Below, one piece after another: positions 34,296-41,969 of a stretch of 55,166 nt of DNA; position 1 is the stretch's first letter, and each line of letters begins with the position of its first letter. The position numbers and the translations under genes are program-made. Below the pieces are notes generated by a model. The model saw only the letters and a list, made by a program, of their open reading frames with translations. It was not told where the DNA came from and did no database searches. This DNA is from Chitinophagaceae bacterium (lineage in GTDB: Bacteria; Bacteroidota; Bacteroidia; Chitinophagales; Chitinophagaceae), in NCBI GenBank assembly GCA_025934485.1, contig JAICXX010000020.1, forward strand, positions 1 to 55,166, written 5' to 3'.

Positions 34296-35474
34296 ATGGT
34301 GATTCCAAGAAGGTTAGAACGAATCGTAAAAGAGACATTAAGCTACAGTTCTTCAGCAGCTATTCTGGGACCCCGGCAGGTCGGAAAAACCACTATTGCC
34401 CTAGATATCGCAGAGACCATGGCTTCTGTCTATTTGGATCTAGAAAGCCGTATTGACTTGGAGAAGGTCAAAGATATAGTTGCATTTCATACCGACAACA
34501 GAGATAAACTAATCATACTCGATGAAGTACAACGCCTCCCGGAAGTATTTTCGGAACTCAGGGGAATTATTGATAAGGAACGGCGAGCAGGTAAAAAAAC
34601 CGGCCAGTTCCTCTTTCTCGGATCGGCTTCAATAGATTTGCTACAGCAGTCAAGTGAATCCCTTGCCGGCCGCATCTCCTATTTGGAATTACACCCTATC
34701 GATGCACTGGAGTATGCCGAAGGTAGTGTCGAAAAATTGAACACGCTTTGGGTAAGAGGTGGTTTTCCGGATAGTTTACTAAGTATTGATGACAAAAAAA
34801 GCCTTGATTGGCGTCGATCTTTTATCAGAACATATCTTGAAAGAGACATTCCGCAACTCGGTCCACGTATCCCCGCCGAAACGCTGGAACGATTTTGGAC
34901 TATGCTGGCCTATAATCAGGGAGCTACTCTCAATGCTGCTCAACTGGCAAGAAGCCTTGAGGTTTCAGGTGTCACCATTGGACGCTATCTCGATCTATTG
35001 GCAGACCTCCTATTGGTAAGAAGGCTTAGGCCATGGACGTTCAACATTAATAAACGACTAGTCAGATCGCCGAAAGTATATGTGCGCGACAGCGGCGTTA
35101 CACATGCCTTGTTGAATATCGCTAATTATACCGATCTGCTCGGGCATCCGGTTGCAGGTGGAAGTTGGGAGGGGTTCGTTATCGAAAATATTATGTCCAT
35201 CGCTCCTCCTGGTGTCCAGCCTTACTTTTATGGTACCCCGGCAGGCGCAGAAATAGACTTAATTCTGGAATTTTCACCTACCGAGAGATGGGCAATTGAA
35301 ATAAAAAGGAGCTCCTCTCCTTCTATTTCCAAAGGGTTTTATATCGCCTGTGAGGACATCAAGCCATTACGACGATATGTCGTATATTCTGGCAATGACC
35401 GTTTTTCGTTGAGCAAAGATGTAATAGCAATTTCATTGACTGAATTGATGTCAGAAGTATCAAACCAATCATAA
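34296..35474 (+). CDS. DUF4143 ATPase (AAA, ATP-binding)
   Basis: 392 residues. AAA domain with Walker A GPRQVGKTT (about 25-33), Walker B KLIILDEVQRLP and sensor-like FLFLGSASIDLL; then a DUF4143 domain (about 190-340) with a winged-helix-like LNAAQLARSLEVSGVTIGRYLDLL and a nuclease-like IDLILEF...WAIEIKRSS near the end, typical of the restriction-endonuclease fold. The family is widespread in Bacteroidota and its function is not known, though it is frequent in mobile regions. It lies between the second ssrA copy and ssrA. Confidence 0.9.
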   Translation: MVIPRRLERIVKETLSYSSSAAILGPRQVGKTTIALDIAETMASVYLDLESRIDLEKVKDIVAFHTDNRDKLIILDEVQRLPEVFSELRGIIDKERRAGKKTGQFLFLGSASIDLLQQSSESLAGRISYLELHPIDALEYAEGSVEKLNTLWVRGGFPDSLLSIDDKKSLDWRRSFIRTYLERDIPQLGPRIPAETLERFWTMLAYNQGATLNAAQLARSLEVSGVTIGRYLDLLADLLLVRRLRPWTFNINKRLVRSPKVYVRDSGVTHALLNIANYTDLLGHPVAGGSWEGFVIENIMSIAPPGVQPYFYGTPAGAEIDLILEFSPTERWAIEIKRSSSPSISKGFYIACEDIKPLRRYVVYSGNDRFSLSKDVIAISLTELMSEVSNQS

Positions 35475-35484
35475 TTAAATATTC

Positions 35485-36014
35485 ATGAAACCATTTCTTT
35501 CCCTGATCTTGTTATACTTCGCCGTTTCAACCTGCTTTGAACAACAAGCAGCGATCGATACTGCGGGTTTAAAATTGAAAAGAGGAATTTAAGCAAATAT
35601 GGTTTTGAATTGGCCTCTAAAGACAAAAAAGCGACCAGGGACCTTCGGAGGACATTCGTGGGAATCTCCGATGGCCAACATTTTTATATTTCAGATAGAA
35701 TCGCGCTGGGGACTTGGCAAGGCATGAGCCGTTGCATTCTTAGCGGCCCCTTTCTTATAGCGGAAGCAAAGGGCACTGCCGCCCAATACACGGGGGGAGG
35801 AGCCCTTGCTTCTCAAATAATGATCAATAGTGGCTATATAATCAATTTAAAGGATGGCCATTCAATCCCATTGACTAGAAAGTCGTTGATGAATTTGCTT
35901 TCAAAGTACCCGGACATTGCGAAAGACTATCAAAACAAGACGGATATCCTTGAATATGCTGTGCCTATTCTCATAGCTGTGGACCGAAAAGAAAAAGCTG
36001 AGCAGAATAAATAA
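35485..36014 (+). pseudogene. Frameshifted lipoprotein gene of unknown function
   Basis: The frame from the ATG at 35485 gives a lipoprotein-like signal (MKPFLSLILLYFAVSTC) and stops at 35592. From about 35571 another frame continues KIEKRNLSKYGFELASKDKK and remains open to 36014, with a protein-like sequence (GYIINLKDGHSIPLTRKSL). The change falls in an A-rich stretch (TTAAAATTGAAAAG). Joined, the product would be about 175 residues. It may be an inactivating mutation or a sequencing error. No family is recognised. It is the last gene before ssrA. Confidence 0.6.
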
Positions 36015-36043
36015 CACGTTCCCAATTTGTCTAGGCGTCAACT

Positions 36044-36069
36044 AAAAAGCCGCTGAAAATCAGCGGCTT
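36044..36069 (-). terminator. Rho-independent terminator of ssrA
   Basis: On the minus strand a 9-bp stem AGCCGCTGA / TCAGCGGCT, 3-nt loop, followed by TTTTT. It lies 7 nt beyond the tmRNA 3' end. Confidence 0.8.
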
Positions 36070-36075
36070 GAAGAG

Positions 36076-36450
36076 CGGTGGAGCTGAGGGGAGTCGAACC
36101 CCTGTCCAAACATAATCGCCAAAGGCTTTCTACATGCTTATTCCGGCATTGATTGTCGGGAGGCGGCCGGGACCGGACAAACCAACGCGTCTCCTTAGCT
36201 GAATGGTCTTAAGCAACAGTCACAGCCTTCTGTTGCAGCATCCCGAATTTGTTTTGAGTCGGCGGTGCAGCGTGGTATCGGGCGAACCGGCCAGCACGGC
36301 CCAAATGACTATCTAATCACTGATTAGGCAGCCATGGCATACTGAGTATTGCCATTTGAAGTTTGAATATTCAGATTAACGTGCTAATTATCCAACGCAC
36401 GGCATGCTTGCACCTTCAAAGATCTATGCTGTCAAAACCAAGGCAGCCCC
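36076..36450 (-). ncRNA. ssrA: Transfer-messenger RNA (tmRNA)
   Basis: About 375 nt, rescuing stalled ribosomes and tagging their products. The 5' end GGGGCTG pairs with CAGCTCC near the 3' end to form the acceptor stem, and GGTTCGACTCC is the T-loop region. The tag frame at 36353-36324 encodes GNTQYAMAA and a TAA stop; the AA end is what proteases recognise. The final CCA seems only partly encoded (CCG). An exact TATATTTG promoter box lies at 36481-36488, about 30 nt upstream, so the 5' end needs processing. Its 3' end is the apparent insertion site of the accessory region to the left. Confidence 0.93.
36324..36353 (-). other. tmRNA tag-peptide reading frame
   Basis: Nine codons GNTQYAMAA and TAA, within ssrA. 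The AMAA end fits the ALAA-type degradation signals of bacterial tmRNA tags. Confidence 0.85.
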
Positions 36451-36480
36451 ATGCCCCCTTTTTGTGCATCGGGGGAACTG

Positions 36481-36488
36481 CAAATATA
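36481..36488 (-). promoter_or_regulatory. -7 promoter box of ssrA
   Basis: Reads TATATTTG on the minus strand, exact TAnnTTTG, about 30 nt upstream of the mature tmRNA 5' end. Confidence 0.55.
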
Positions 36489-36503
36489 CGATTTTTTCGG
36501 AGC

Positions 36504-37874
36504 CTATTTGAACTTAAAGGCATGGAATATATCCAATCCCATAGCGTAGATCATGATGCCGAAGAGCAGGACCATGCCGACCATTTGGGCATATTCGATG
36601 AATTTATCGCTAGGTTTGCGGCCGGAGATCATTTCGACCAGGGTGAAAAGCGCATGACCGCCGTCGAGGGCGGGAATGGGCAACACGTTCATGAATGCCA
36701 GCAGGATGCTGAAGATACCCGTGAGGGTCCAGAAGCTCTGCCAATCCCACATGGATGGGAAGACGCTGGCAATGCTGATCACGCTGCCGAGCGAATCCTG
36801 GGCCTTGACCTCTTTGGAGGTGAACAGCAGTTTCAGGTTGCGGATATAGTTGACGAGTGTTTCTATACTTTTATGGACACCCGCGGGTATGGCCTGAAAA
36901 AAAGTGTACGAGATCTGCTTGCTCCCAAGAATATCTTCCATGCTCTTATAATGGATGCCTGTTCCATTTTTTTCATCCCAGTTTACCAATGCCTGAATAG
37001 TGTCCTTGCCACGGCGGAAGACCAGCGCCCGGGTCTTTTTGTCTTTAAGGTGTTGGAATGCAGTATCATATTTAGCCACATCCGTGTTATATTGAATAGG
37101 GTAACCTTCGGATGCGATAAGTGTATCGCCTTTTTTCGGCTGCGGGCCTTTTACGACTTTAACAATCGAGAGCAGCGAATCGACGACCAAGGGATAACGC
37201 GGGTAAGCAAAACCCTGCAGCCTGTTCCTATTGAGCTGGCCGATGACACCGGGAGGGACCTGCAATTCGATCTGCCGCCCGTCCCGTAGGACGGTAACGG
37301 TCTTAGCCTCGTTCATGATCATCTCGGAGCCAACCGTTCCAGACCGCTCAACCGGTATACCGGCAACAGCGATAATGTTGTCTCCGTCCTGCAGGCCCAT
37401 CTTACGGCCCAGGCTATCGGCGTATACACCGTATTTAAGATTTTGCACGGGAATATATTTATCCCCCCATACCCACATGATCATGATAAAGATGGCAAAT
37501 GCCAGGAGAACATTGACGGTGACGCCTCCCAGCATGATGATCAGCCGCTGCCAGGCGGGTTTGCTACGGAACTCCCAGGGCTGGGCCGGTTTCTGCATCT
37601 GTTCCTTGTCCATGCTCTCGTCGATCATTCCGGAGATCTTCACATAGCCGCCGAAAGGAATCCAGCCGAGGCCGTATTCGGTCTCACCGATCTTCCTTTT
37701 GAAAAGGGAGAACCAGGGATTGAAAAAAAGGTAAAACTTTTCGACACGGCATTTGAACCAACGGGCCGGAAGGAAATGACCTAACTCATGGAGAATCACC
37801 AAGATAGAAAAAGACAAAATGAACTGTATCAATTTCATACCCACCGAACCCCAATCGATTGCTAATAGTACCAT
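36504..37874 (-). CDS. rseP: Site-2 intramembrane protease RseP
   Basis: 456 residues, inner-membrane zinc protease of the S2P family that releases sigma factors by cutting anti-sigma proteins. HELGHF near residue 31 is the zinc site and LDGGH near 405 the second metal motif. Two PDZ-like regions (GLQDGDNIIAVAGIPV and KKGDTLIASEGYPI) lie between. About four membrane segments. The ATG at 37874 is chosen over a TTG three codons earlier. It follows dxr with a 36-nt gap, the common Bacteroidota order dxr-rseP. Confidence 0.95.
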   Translation of the reverse strand: MVLLAIDWGSVGMKLIQFILSFSILVILHELGHFLPARWFKCRVEKFYLFFNPWFSLFKRKIGETEYGLGWIPFGGYVKISGMIDESMDKEQMQKPAQPWEFRSKPAWQRLIIMLGGVTVNVLLAFAIFIMIMWVWGDKYIPVQNLKYGVYADSLGRKMGLQDGDNIIAVAGIPVERSGTVGSEMIMNEAKTVTVLRDGRQIELQVPPGVIGQLNRNRLQGFAYPRYPLVVDSLLSIVKVVKGPQPKKGDTLIASEGYPIQYNTDVAKYDTAFQHLKDKKTRALVFRRGKDTIQALVNWDEKNGTGIHYKSMEDILGSKQISYTFFQAIPAGVHKSIETLVNYIRNLKLLFTSKEVKAQDSLGSVISIASVFPSMWDWQSFWTLTGIFSILLAFMNVLPIPALDGGHALFTLVEMISGRKPSDKFIEYAQMVGMVLLFGIMIYAMGLDIFHAFKFK

Positions 37875-37910
37875 AGTTATCAAATATCTGGAAAATTTTT
37901 CTGGCTTTTG

Positions 37911-39080
37911 CTACAACTTTATTAAAGAAGCAGCAAAATTACGCGCCTCTCCATCGCTGTCAAAATATTCCTCCAGCGTGGGGTGTTCGATAAACGGCAT
38001 TTCCTGCATGGTGCGCTCAACGAGGTCCGTCATGTCCAGGAAACCGATGCGATTGCGCAGGAAGGCGAACACTGCGATCTCGTTAGCCGCATTGAGGACA
38101 CAGGGAAGGTTGCCGCCTTTGTTCAGGGCATCGGTGGCCAGAATGAGGTTCCGAAACGTCCGGGTATCCGGCTCTTCGAAACCGAGCGTATTGGGTTTGC
38201 GGAAATCGTACCGGGGAAAATTGCTTGGCAGACGCCGCGGAAAGCTCAGCGCATACTGGATCGGCAATTTCATGTCGGGTAAACCCATTTGCGCTTTGAT
38301 ACTGCCGTCCTCGAACTGTATCATGCTATGGATGATGCTCTGCGGGTGAATCACTACCTGCACCTGGTCGGGTTGGAGATTGAACAACCATTTCGCCTCG
38401 ATCATCTCGAGCCCTTTGTTCATGAGGGTAGCCGAATCGATGGTGACCTTTGCGCCCATGCTCCAGTTTGGATGTTGCAGGGCATGATCCCGTTTGACGT
38501 TGACCAGGAAATTGGGTTTCTTGCCGAGGAAGGGTCCGCCGGAAGCCGTCAGGATGACCTTTTCGATGCGGCTGCGCGTCTCGCCGATGAGACACTGAAA
38601 GATCGCCGAATGTTCGGAATCCACGGGAATGATCGGGGCCTTTTTCTCCAGGGCTTTCTGCATGACGATATCGCCGGCCACCACGAGGGTCTCTTTGTTT
38701 GCCAGGGCTATCGCCTTCCCGTTCTCGATGGCTCTTAGCGTTGGACGAAGACCGGCGAAACCGACGATCGCTGCCAGCATCATATCATATATGTCCATGG
38801 CCGCTACTTCCTCCAGCGCCTTCTCGCCTGCGAACACTTTGATCGGATGGCCCGAAAGTGCGGCTTTTACCTGTGCATATTTTTTATCATCCGCGATAAC
38901 GACGATATTCGGTTGAAAGTGCAAGGCCTGCCTGACCAGCAATTCATCGTTGCTGTGAGCCGTGAGCACCTCCACACTGAAGATAGAGGGATTGGCGTCT
39001 ATCACTTCAAGGGCCTGTTTCCCGATGGAGCCGGTAGAGCCGAAAAGAGCGATGCGCTTTTTTGGTGAGACATTTTGCAT
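37911..39080 (-). CDS. dxr: 1-Deoxy-D-xylulose 5-phosphate reductoisomerase
   Basis: 389 residues. It converts DXP to 2-C-methylerythritol 4-phosphate with NADPH, the committed step of the MEP isoprenoid pathway, in the cytosol. Visible are the NADPH site IALFGSTGSIGKQ, ANKETLVVAG, the metal-binding PVDSEHSAIFQ, TASGGPF, and NWSMGAKVTIDSATLMNKGLE in the substrate region. The ATG at 39080 starts 1 nt after the stop of the GH3-family gene, so the genes are coupled; an alternative upstream TTG would lie inside that gene. Confidence 0.97.
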   Translation of the reverse strand: MQNVSPKKRIALFGSTGSIGKQALEVIDANPSIFSVEVLTAHSNDELLVRQALHFQPNIVVIADDKKYAQVKAALSGHPIKVFAGEKALEEVAAMDIYDMMLAAIVGFAGLRPTLRAIENGKAIALANKETLVVAGDIVMQKALEKKAPIIPVDSEHSAIFQCLIGETRSRIEKVILTASGGPFLGKKPNFLVNVKRDHALQHPNWSMGAKVTIDSATLMNKGLEMIEAKWLFNLQPDQVQVVIHPQSIIHSMIQFEDGSIKAQMGLPDMKLPIQYALSFPRRLPSNFPRYDFRKPNTLGFEEPDTRTFRNLILATDALNKGGNLPCVLNAANEIAVFAFLRNRIGFLDMTDLVERTMQEMPFIEHPTLEEYFDSDGEARNFAASLIKL

Positions 39081-39081
39081 G

Positions 39082-40581
39082 TTAGTCCGTGTATTTTTCC
39101 AATCCGGCAACGAGCTTGCGGTCGTTGCTTAGGCGGGGCACCTTGTTCTGACCACCCAATTTCCCTACCGACTTCATATAGTCGATAAAGCCGTTCTTTT
39201 TAACGGGACGGATCCTGAGCGGAAGCAGAATGTTGCCGGAAATGAGGTCATCGTAATAAATATTTTTCTCTCTAAGGTTAGTATCCACCAGGCCAGCGAA
39301 AGCGGTGAGGTCGGAAGGCACGGTGTCGAACTCGACGAACCACTCGTGATAAGACTTCCCTTTCTCCTGGCTGATCATGGGCGCTACCGTGAACTCGGTG
39401 ATATGCAGGCCGGCTTTTTCCGCTGCTTTCAGCAAGCTGTATTCCACCTCTTCGCCTATAACATGTTCGCCAAATGCGGAAATGAAATGTTTCGTCCTTC
39501 CGGTGACGACAAGACGATACGGATCCACCGAGGTAAAGCGTACCATATCCCCGATGCTATAGCCCCAGAGACCGGCATTGGTGCTTACCACGAGGGCATA
39601 ATTCTCGCCCGTTTTAACGTCCTTGAGGGAGAGTCTCGCCGGGTTCTCTTTGCCGATCTCGGCGGCGGGAATGAATTCAAAAAAGATGCCGCTGTTCGTG
39701 TTAAGCAAAAGCCCCTGTTCGTCGCGTACGTCTTGAAAGGCAAAGAACCCCTCTGAAGCCGGAAACGTCTCGATGGTATCGATCTTTTTGCCGATGCTTT
39801 CGAACAGCCGGTGTTTGTAGGGTTCGAAATTTACCCCACCATGGACCAAAACGGAGAAATTGGGGAAGATATCTTTCACGGGCTTGCCTTTGAGCTCGGT
39901 GAGGCGGTCGAAATACATCTGGACCCACGGTGGAATACCGCTGATGAGGGTCATGTCCTGGGTGATCGTCTCTTCTACGATCTTGTCGAGCTTAGTCTCC
40001 CAATCTTCGATGCAGTTCGTTTCATAGGACGGCAGCTGATTGGTTCGGAGATAGCCCGGGACATGATGGTTCACGATCCCGCTGAGCCGGCCGGTAGGGA
40101 TGCCCCCTACCCTCTCCAGTTCGGGTGAGCCGGACAGAAAGATCATCTTTCCATCGGCAAAAGCGGTATTGCCGGTAGAAGCCATATAACAAAGCAGGGC
40201 GTTCCGCGCCGTATTGATATGATTGCTGATGGAGTCTTTCGTGATCGGGATGTATTTGATGCCGCTGGTGGTGCCGGATGTCTTGGCAAAATAGATGGGA
40301 AGGCCTTTCCAAAGGACATTATGTCTGCCTTCCTTGACCATGGAGATATAATGGGAGAATTGCTCGTAGTCCCTGATGGGAACCGCCTGCTTGAATTCTT
40401 CGTAGGTTTTTACTTCACCCAGGCGATGTTCTGTTCCAAAAACCGTCTTACCGCCTATCTGCAATAACTCCTTGAAAATAGCCTCCTGATCCGCTATAGC
40501 CGTAGTCATCCCCTTTTGGATAGCCTTATACACATAGGATGCGAAAGGCCGTGCAAGGAATGATTTGATCTTCATATTCAT
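39082..40581 (-). CDS. GH3-family acyl-adenylate synthetase
   Basis: 499 residues of the GH3 auxin-responsive-promoter family, adenylating enzymes that in plants join amino acids to hormones. The AMP-binding features are YFAKTSGTTSGIKYIP (phosphate loop) near residue 95, VNFEPYKHRLF, ETFPASEGFFAFQD, and GYSIGDMVRF with VVTGRTKHFISAFGEHV in the second half. Bacterial members are common in Bacteroidota; substrates have not been established for most. It is the first gene of the operon with dxr and rseP. An alternative ATG lies two codons on (40575). Confidence 0.92.
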   Translation of the reverse strand: MNMKIKSFLARPFASYVYKAIQKGMTTAIADQEAIFKELLQIGGKTVFGTEHRLGEVKTYEEFKQAVPIRDYEQFSHYISMVKEGRHNVLWKGLPIYFAKTSGTTSGIKYIPITKDSISNHINTARNALLCYMASTGNTAFADGKMIFLSGSPELERVGGIPTGRLSGIVNHHVPGYLRTNQLPSYETNCIEDWETKLDKIVEETITQDMTLISGIPPWVQMYFDRLTELKGKPVKDIFPNFSVLVHGGVNFEPYKHRLFESIGKKIDTIETFPASEGFFAFQDVRDEQGLLLNTNSGIFFEFIPAAEIGKENPARLSLKDVKTGENYALVVSTNAGLWGYSIGDMVRFTSVDPYRLVVTGRTKHFISAFGEHVIGEEVEYSLLKAAEKAGLHITEFTVAPMISQEKGKSYHEWFVEFDTVPSDLTAFAGLVDTNLREKNIYYDDLISGNILLPLRIRPVKKNGFIDYMKSVGKLGGQNKVPRLSNDRKLVAGLEKYTD

Positions 40582-40717
40582 GCGGGCAAACCTACATGAA
40601 ATTAATCAACTGACAATGAGGTGCCAAGGGACCAGCCGGAGGCTACCCGGAGGAGGATGGGAGGGCTTTTCGCGGGGATGAACGACCATTTTGGCGGCCG
40701 GTGTCGGGAAAAAGCGG

Positions 40718-40725
40718 TAAATTTG
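40718..40725 (+). promoter_or_regulatory. Upstream -7 box (P1) towards rplU
   Basis: TAAATTTG, exact consensus match, 173 nt before the rplU ATG. Confidence 0.4.
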
Positions 40726-40778
40726 CCGTCCGCGGCAGTTTTTTCGGGTGCATTCTTCTTTTTTTCGTGAAATACCCG

Positions 40779-40786
40779 TAATTTTG
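40779..40786 (+). promoter_or_regulatory. Proximal -7 box (P2) of rplU-rpmA
   Basis: TAATTTTG, exact TAnnTTTG, which would start the transcript near 40793 and leave about 105 nt of leader. Confidence 0.5.
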
Positions 40787-40794
40787 CAGCCCTA

Positions 40795-40883
40795 TTTCGA
40801 CCGACGTGTCGAAAGGCCGAAGGCCCATCATTAGCCAAGCACCGGGGATGGGTTATTTTTCGGGGAAACCCATTCCCCGGTGC
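40795..40883 (+). promoter_or_regulatory. Structured leader of the rplU-rpmA transcript
   Basis: Three hairpins in the predicted 5' leader: TTTCGAC / GTCGAAA (40795-40814), GGCC-GAA-GGCC (40815-40825), and a strong stem at 40839-40883 in which GCACCGGGG pairs with CCCCGGTGC and TGGGTT with AACCCA. It ends 15 nt before the rplU ATG. Ribosomal protein L21 operons in other phyla carry autoregulatory leaders; a similar role is inferred here. Confidence 0.55.
40815..40831 (-). repeat. Inverted single copy of the repeat core
   Basis: Reads ATGATGGGCCTTCGGCC on the minus strand, identical over 17 nt to the core of the 69-bp repeat, about 1 kb away and inside the rplU leader. Confidence 0.6.
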
Positions 40884-40897
40884 GCAAATCAAAGACT

Positions 40898-41197
40898 ATG
40901 TTAGCAGTCGTGAAAATAGCCGGACAGCAATTCAAAGTCCAAAAGGACCAGACTTTGTACGTTCCCCGTATCGCGGGCAACGCCGGTGATAAAGTTGAGT
41001 TCGGTGAAGTCCTTCTGTCGCATGGCGACACACTGGCCGTTGGTGCAGCTGTCAAGGCCGTTATCAAGGCGGAGATCATCGACCACATACAAGGTGACAA
41101 GGTGATTGCCTTTAAAATGAAAAGAAGGAAAGGTTTCCGCAAGAAACACGGTCATCGTACCCACTATACGAAGATCCGCATTAATGAGATCGCTTAA
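40898..41197 (+). CDS. rplU: 50S ribosomal protein L21
   Basis: 99 residues. L21 binds 23S rRNA in the large ribosomal subunit. Clear family sequence: MLAVVKIAGQQFKVQKDQTL at the start and KRRKGFRKKHGHRTHYTKIR near the end. The ATG at 40898 gives the conserved N-terminus; a longer frame would run into the leader hairpin. First of the standard rplU-rpmA pair, with a 53-nt gap to rpmA that holds a 7-bp hairpin. Confidence 0.97.
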   Translation: MLAVVKIAGQQFKVQKDQTLYVPRIAGNAGDKVEFGEVLLSHGDTLAVGAAVKAVIKAEIIDHIQGDKVIAFKMKRRKGFRKKHGHRTHYTKIRINEIA

Positions 41198-41207
41198 AAA
41201 TTTTCTG

Positions 41208-41224
41208 AGCTGCCTCCGGCAGCT
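41208..41224 (+). other. Hairpin between rplU and rpmA
   Basis: AGCTGCC-TCC-GGCAGCT, a perfect 7-bp stem with a 3-nt loop and no T-tract. It may set the relative expression or stability of the two cistrons. Confidence 0.5.
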
Positions 41225-41250
41225 TGGCATAATCTTACAAACTCTAGTAT

Positions 41251-41517
41251 ATGGCTCACAAAAAAGGTGAAGGTAGTGTAAAGAACGGTCGGGACTCGCA
41301 AAGCAAGCGTTTGGGAGTTAAGATCTATGGAGGTCAGCCTGCGATTGCAGGGAACATCATCGTTCGTCAGCGTGGTACGCAATACCATCCTGGTAAGAAT
41401 GTAGGTGTTGGCAAGGACTACACGCTGTTCGCATTGTCCGATGGTCTGGTTGAATTCAGGAAAGGAAAAGGAGACAAGACCTTCGTTAGTGTGGCCGCTG
41501 TTGAAGCAGGTGCTTAG
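41251..41517 (+). CDS. rpmA: 50S ribosomal protein L27
   Basis: 88 residues, near the peptidyl transferase centre of the ribosome. The N-terminus [20 protein letters not shown] and the segment [15 protein letters not shown] are diagnostic. No cleavable N-terminal extension of the Firmicutes kind is present. It follows rplU in the usual order. Confidence 0.97.
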   Translation: MAHKKGEGSVKNGRDSQSKRLGVKIYGGQPAIAGNIIVRQRGTQYHPGKNVGVGKDYTLFALSDGLVEFRKGKGDKTFVSVAAVEAGA

Positions 41518-41549
41518 AAAATTTTTTGGATTTTTCAAAACTTTTTTTT

Positions 41550-41576
41550 GGAACTTCCAAAGAAGTTTCTATTTTT
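41550..41576 (+). terminator. Candidate terminator after rpmA
   Basis: Stem GGAACTTC / GAAGTTTC with a 4-nt loop (one G-T pair), followed by TATTTTT. Lies 32 nt after the rpmA stop. Confidence 0.45.
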
Positions 41577-41619
41577 ATGGGTGTAAATTGTTTTACTAAC
41601 CAATTTAAATTCAAAAAAA

Positions 41620-41718
41620 ATGGCAACTGCAAAAAAAGCCGCTAAGAAAAAAGCCGCTCCCAAAAAGAAAGCTGCTCCTAAAAAGAAAGCCGCTAAGAAA
41701 GCTGCAAAGAAGAAATAG
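41620..41718 (+). CDS. Lys/Ala-rich basic micro-protein (histone H1-tail-like)
   Basis: 32 residues: MATAKKAAKKKAAPKKKAAP followed by more Lys-Ala repeats and ending KKAAKKK. It consists almost only of Lys, Ala and Pro in AAxKKK units, like the tails of histone H1 and of bacterial H1-like proteins (for example Chlamydia HctB), so nucleic-acid binding is the likely role. An upstream A-rich stretch precedes the ATG and a strong terminator follows at 41743. Too short for standard gene calling. Existence as a protein is inferred from the clean frame, start, stop and terminator. Confidence 0.65.
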   Translation: MATAKKAAKKKAAPKKKAAPKKKAAKKAAKKK

Positions 41719-41742
41719 TTCTTACTTAAGCAGAACATACTT

Positions 41743-41773
41743 AAAGTCCCGGGGTACCCCCGGGACTTTTGCA
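41743..41773 (+). terminator. Strong terminator after the Lys/Ala-rich gene
   Basis: Perfect 12-bp stem AAAGTCCCGGGG / CCCCGGGACTTT with a TAC loop, then TTGC. The right arm is also the start of the 69-bp tandem repeat. Confidence 0.7.
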
Positions 41774-41920
41774 TTATGATGGGCCTTCGGCCGGCAGATC
41801 AACGATCTGCCCTGGTCCTGGGTGACCCCCGGGACTTTTGCATTATGATGGGCCTTCGGCCGGCAGATCAACGATCTGCCAGGTCCCGGGTTACCCCCCG
41901 GGACTTTTGCATTATGGTGG
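41757..41920. repeat. Tandem 69-bp repeat, two full copies and a partial third
   Basis: The landmark GCATTATG occurs at 41771, 41840 and 41909, exactly 69 bp apart. Each full unit holds a CCCGGGACTTTT arm, GGGCCTTCGGCC, and a perfect GGCAGATC-AAC-GATCTGCC hairpin. Copies differ at only a few bases. The core ATGATGGGCCTTCGGCC is also found inverted at 40815-40831. Properties resemble REP/BIME-type intergenic elements. Confidence 0.75.
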
Positions 41921-41969
41921 GCCGTGCGGAAGTGGCGGATGTTTGGGGTGGGCGCCGTACCTTAGGAGC

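Larger units (their letters stand above)
40582..40897. other. Regulatory region between GH3-family gene and rplU
   Basis: 316 bases without a gene. It holds two exact TAnnTTTG boxes facing rplU, three inverted repeats and one copy of a dispersed 17-nt element, listed separately. The first 100 bases next to the GH3 gene show no clear promoter for that gene. Confidence 0.6.

Noticed and set aside
41535..41774. Minus-strand frame with repeated AAFFLGAAFFL, like a membrane peptide
   Set aside because: It is the complement of the Lys/Ala-rich gene and runs through two terminator-like hairpins; the plus-strand frame fits better.
41757..41920. CRISPR array
   Set aside because: The repeats are 69 bp and contiguous, without unique spacers, and no cas gene is present.
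41776..41969. Open frame through the 69-bp repeats joined to PolX
   Set aside because: The repeat is intergenic, the period merely happens to be divisible by three, and PolX has a proper ATG with an AGGAG-like site at 41970.
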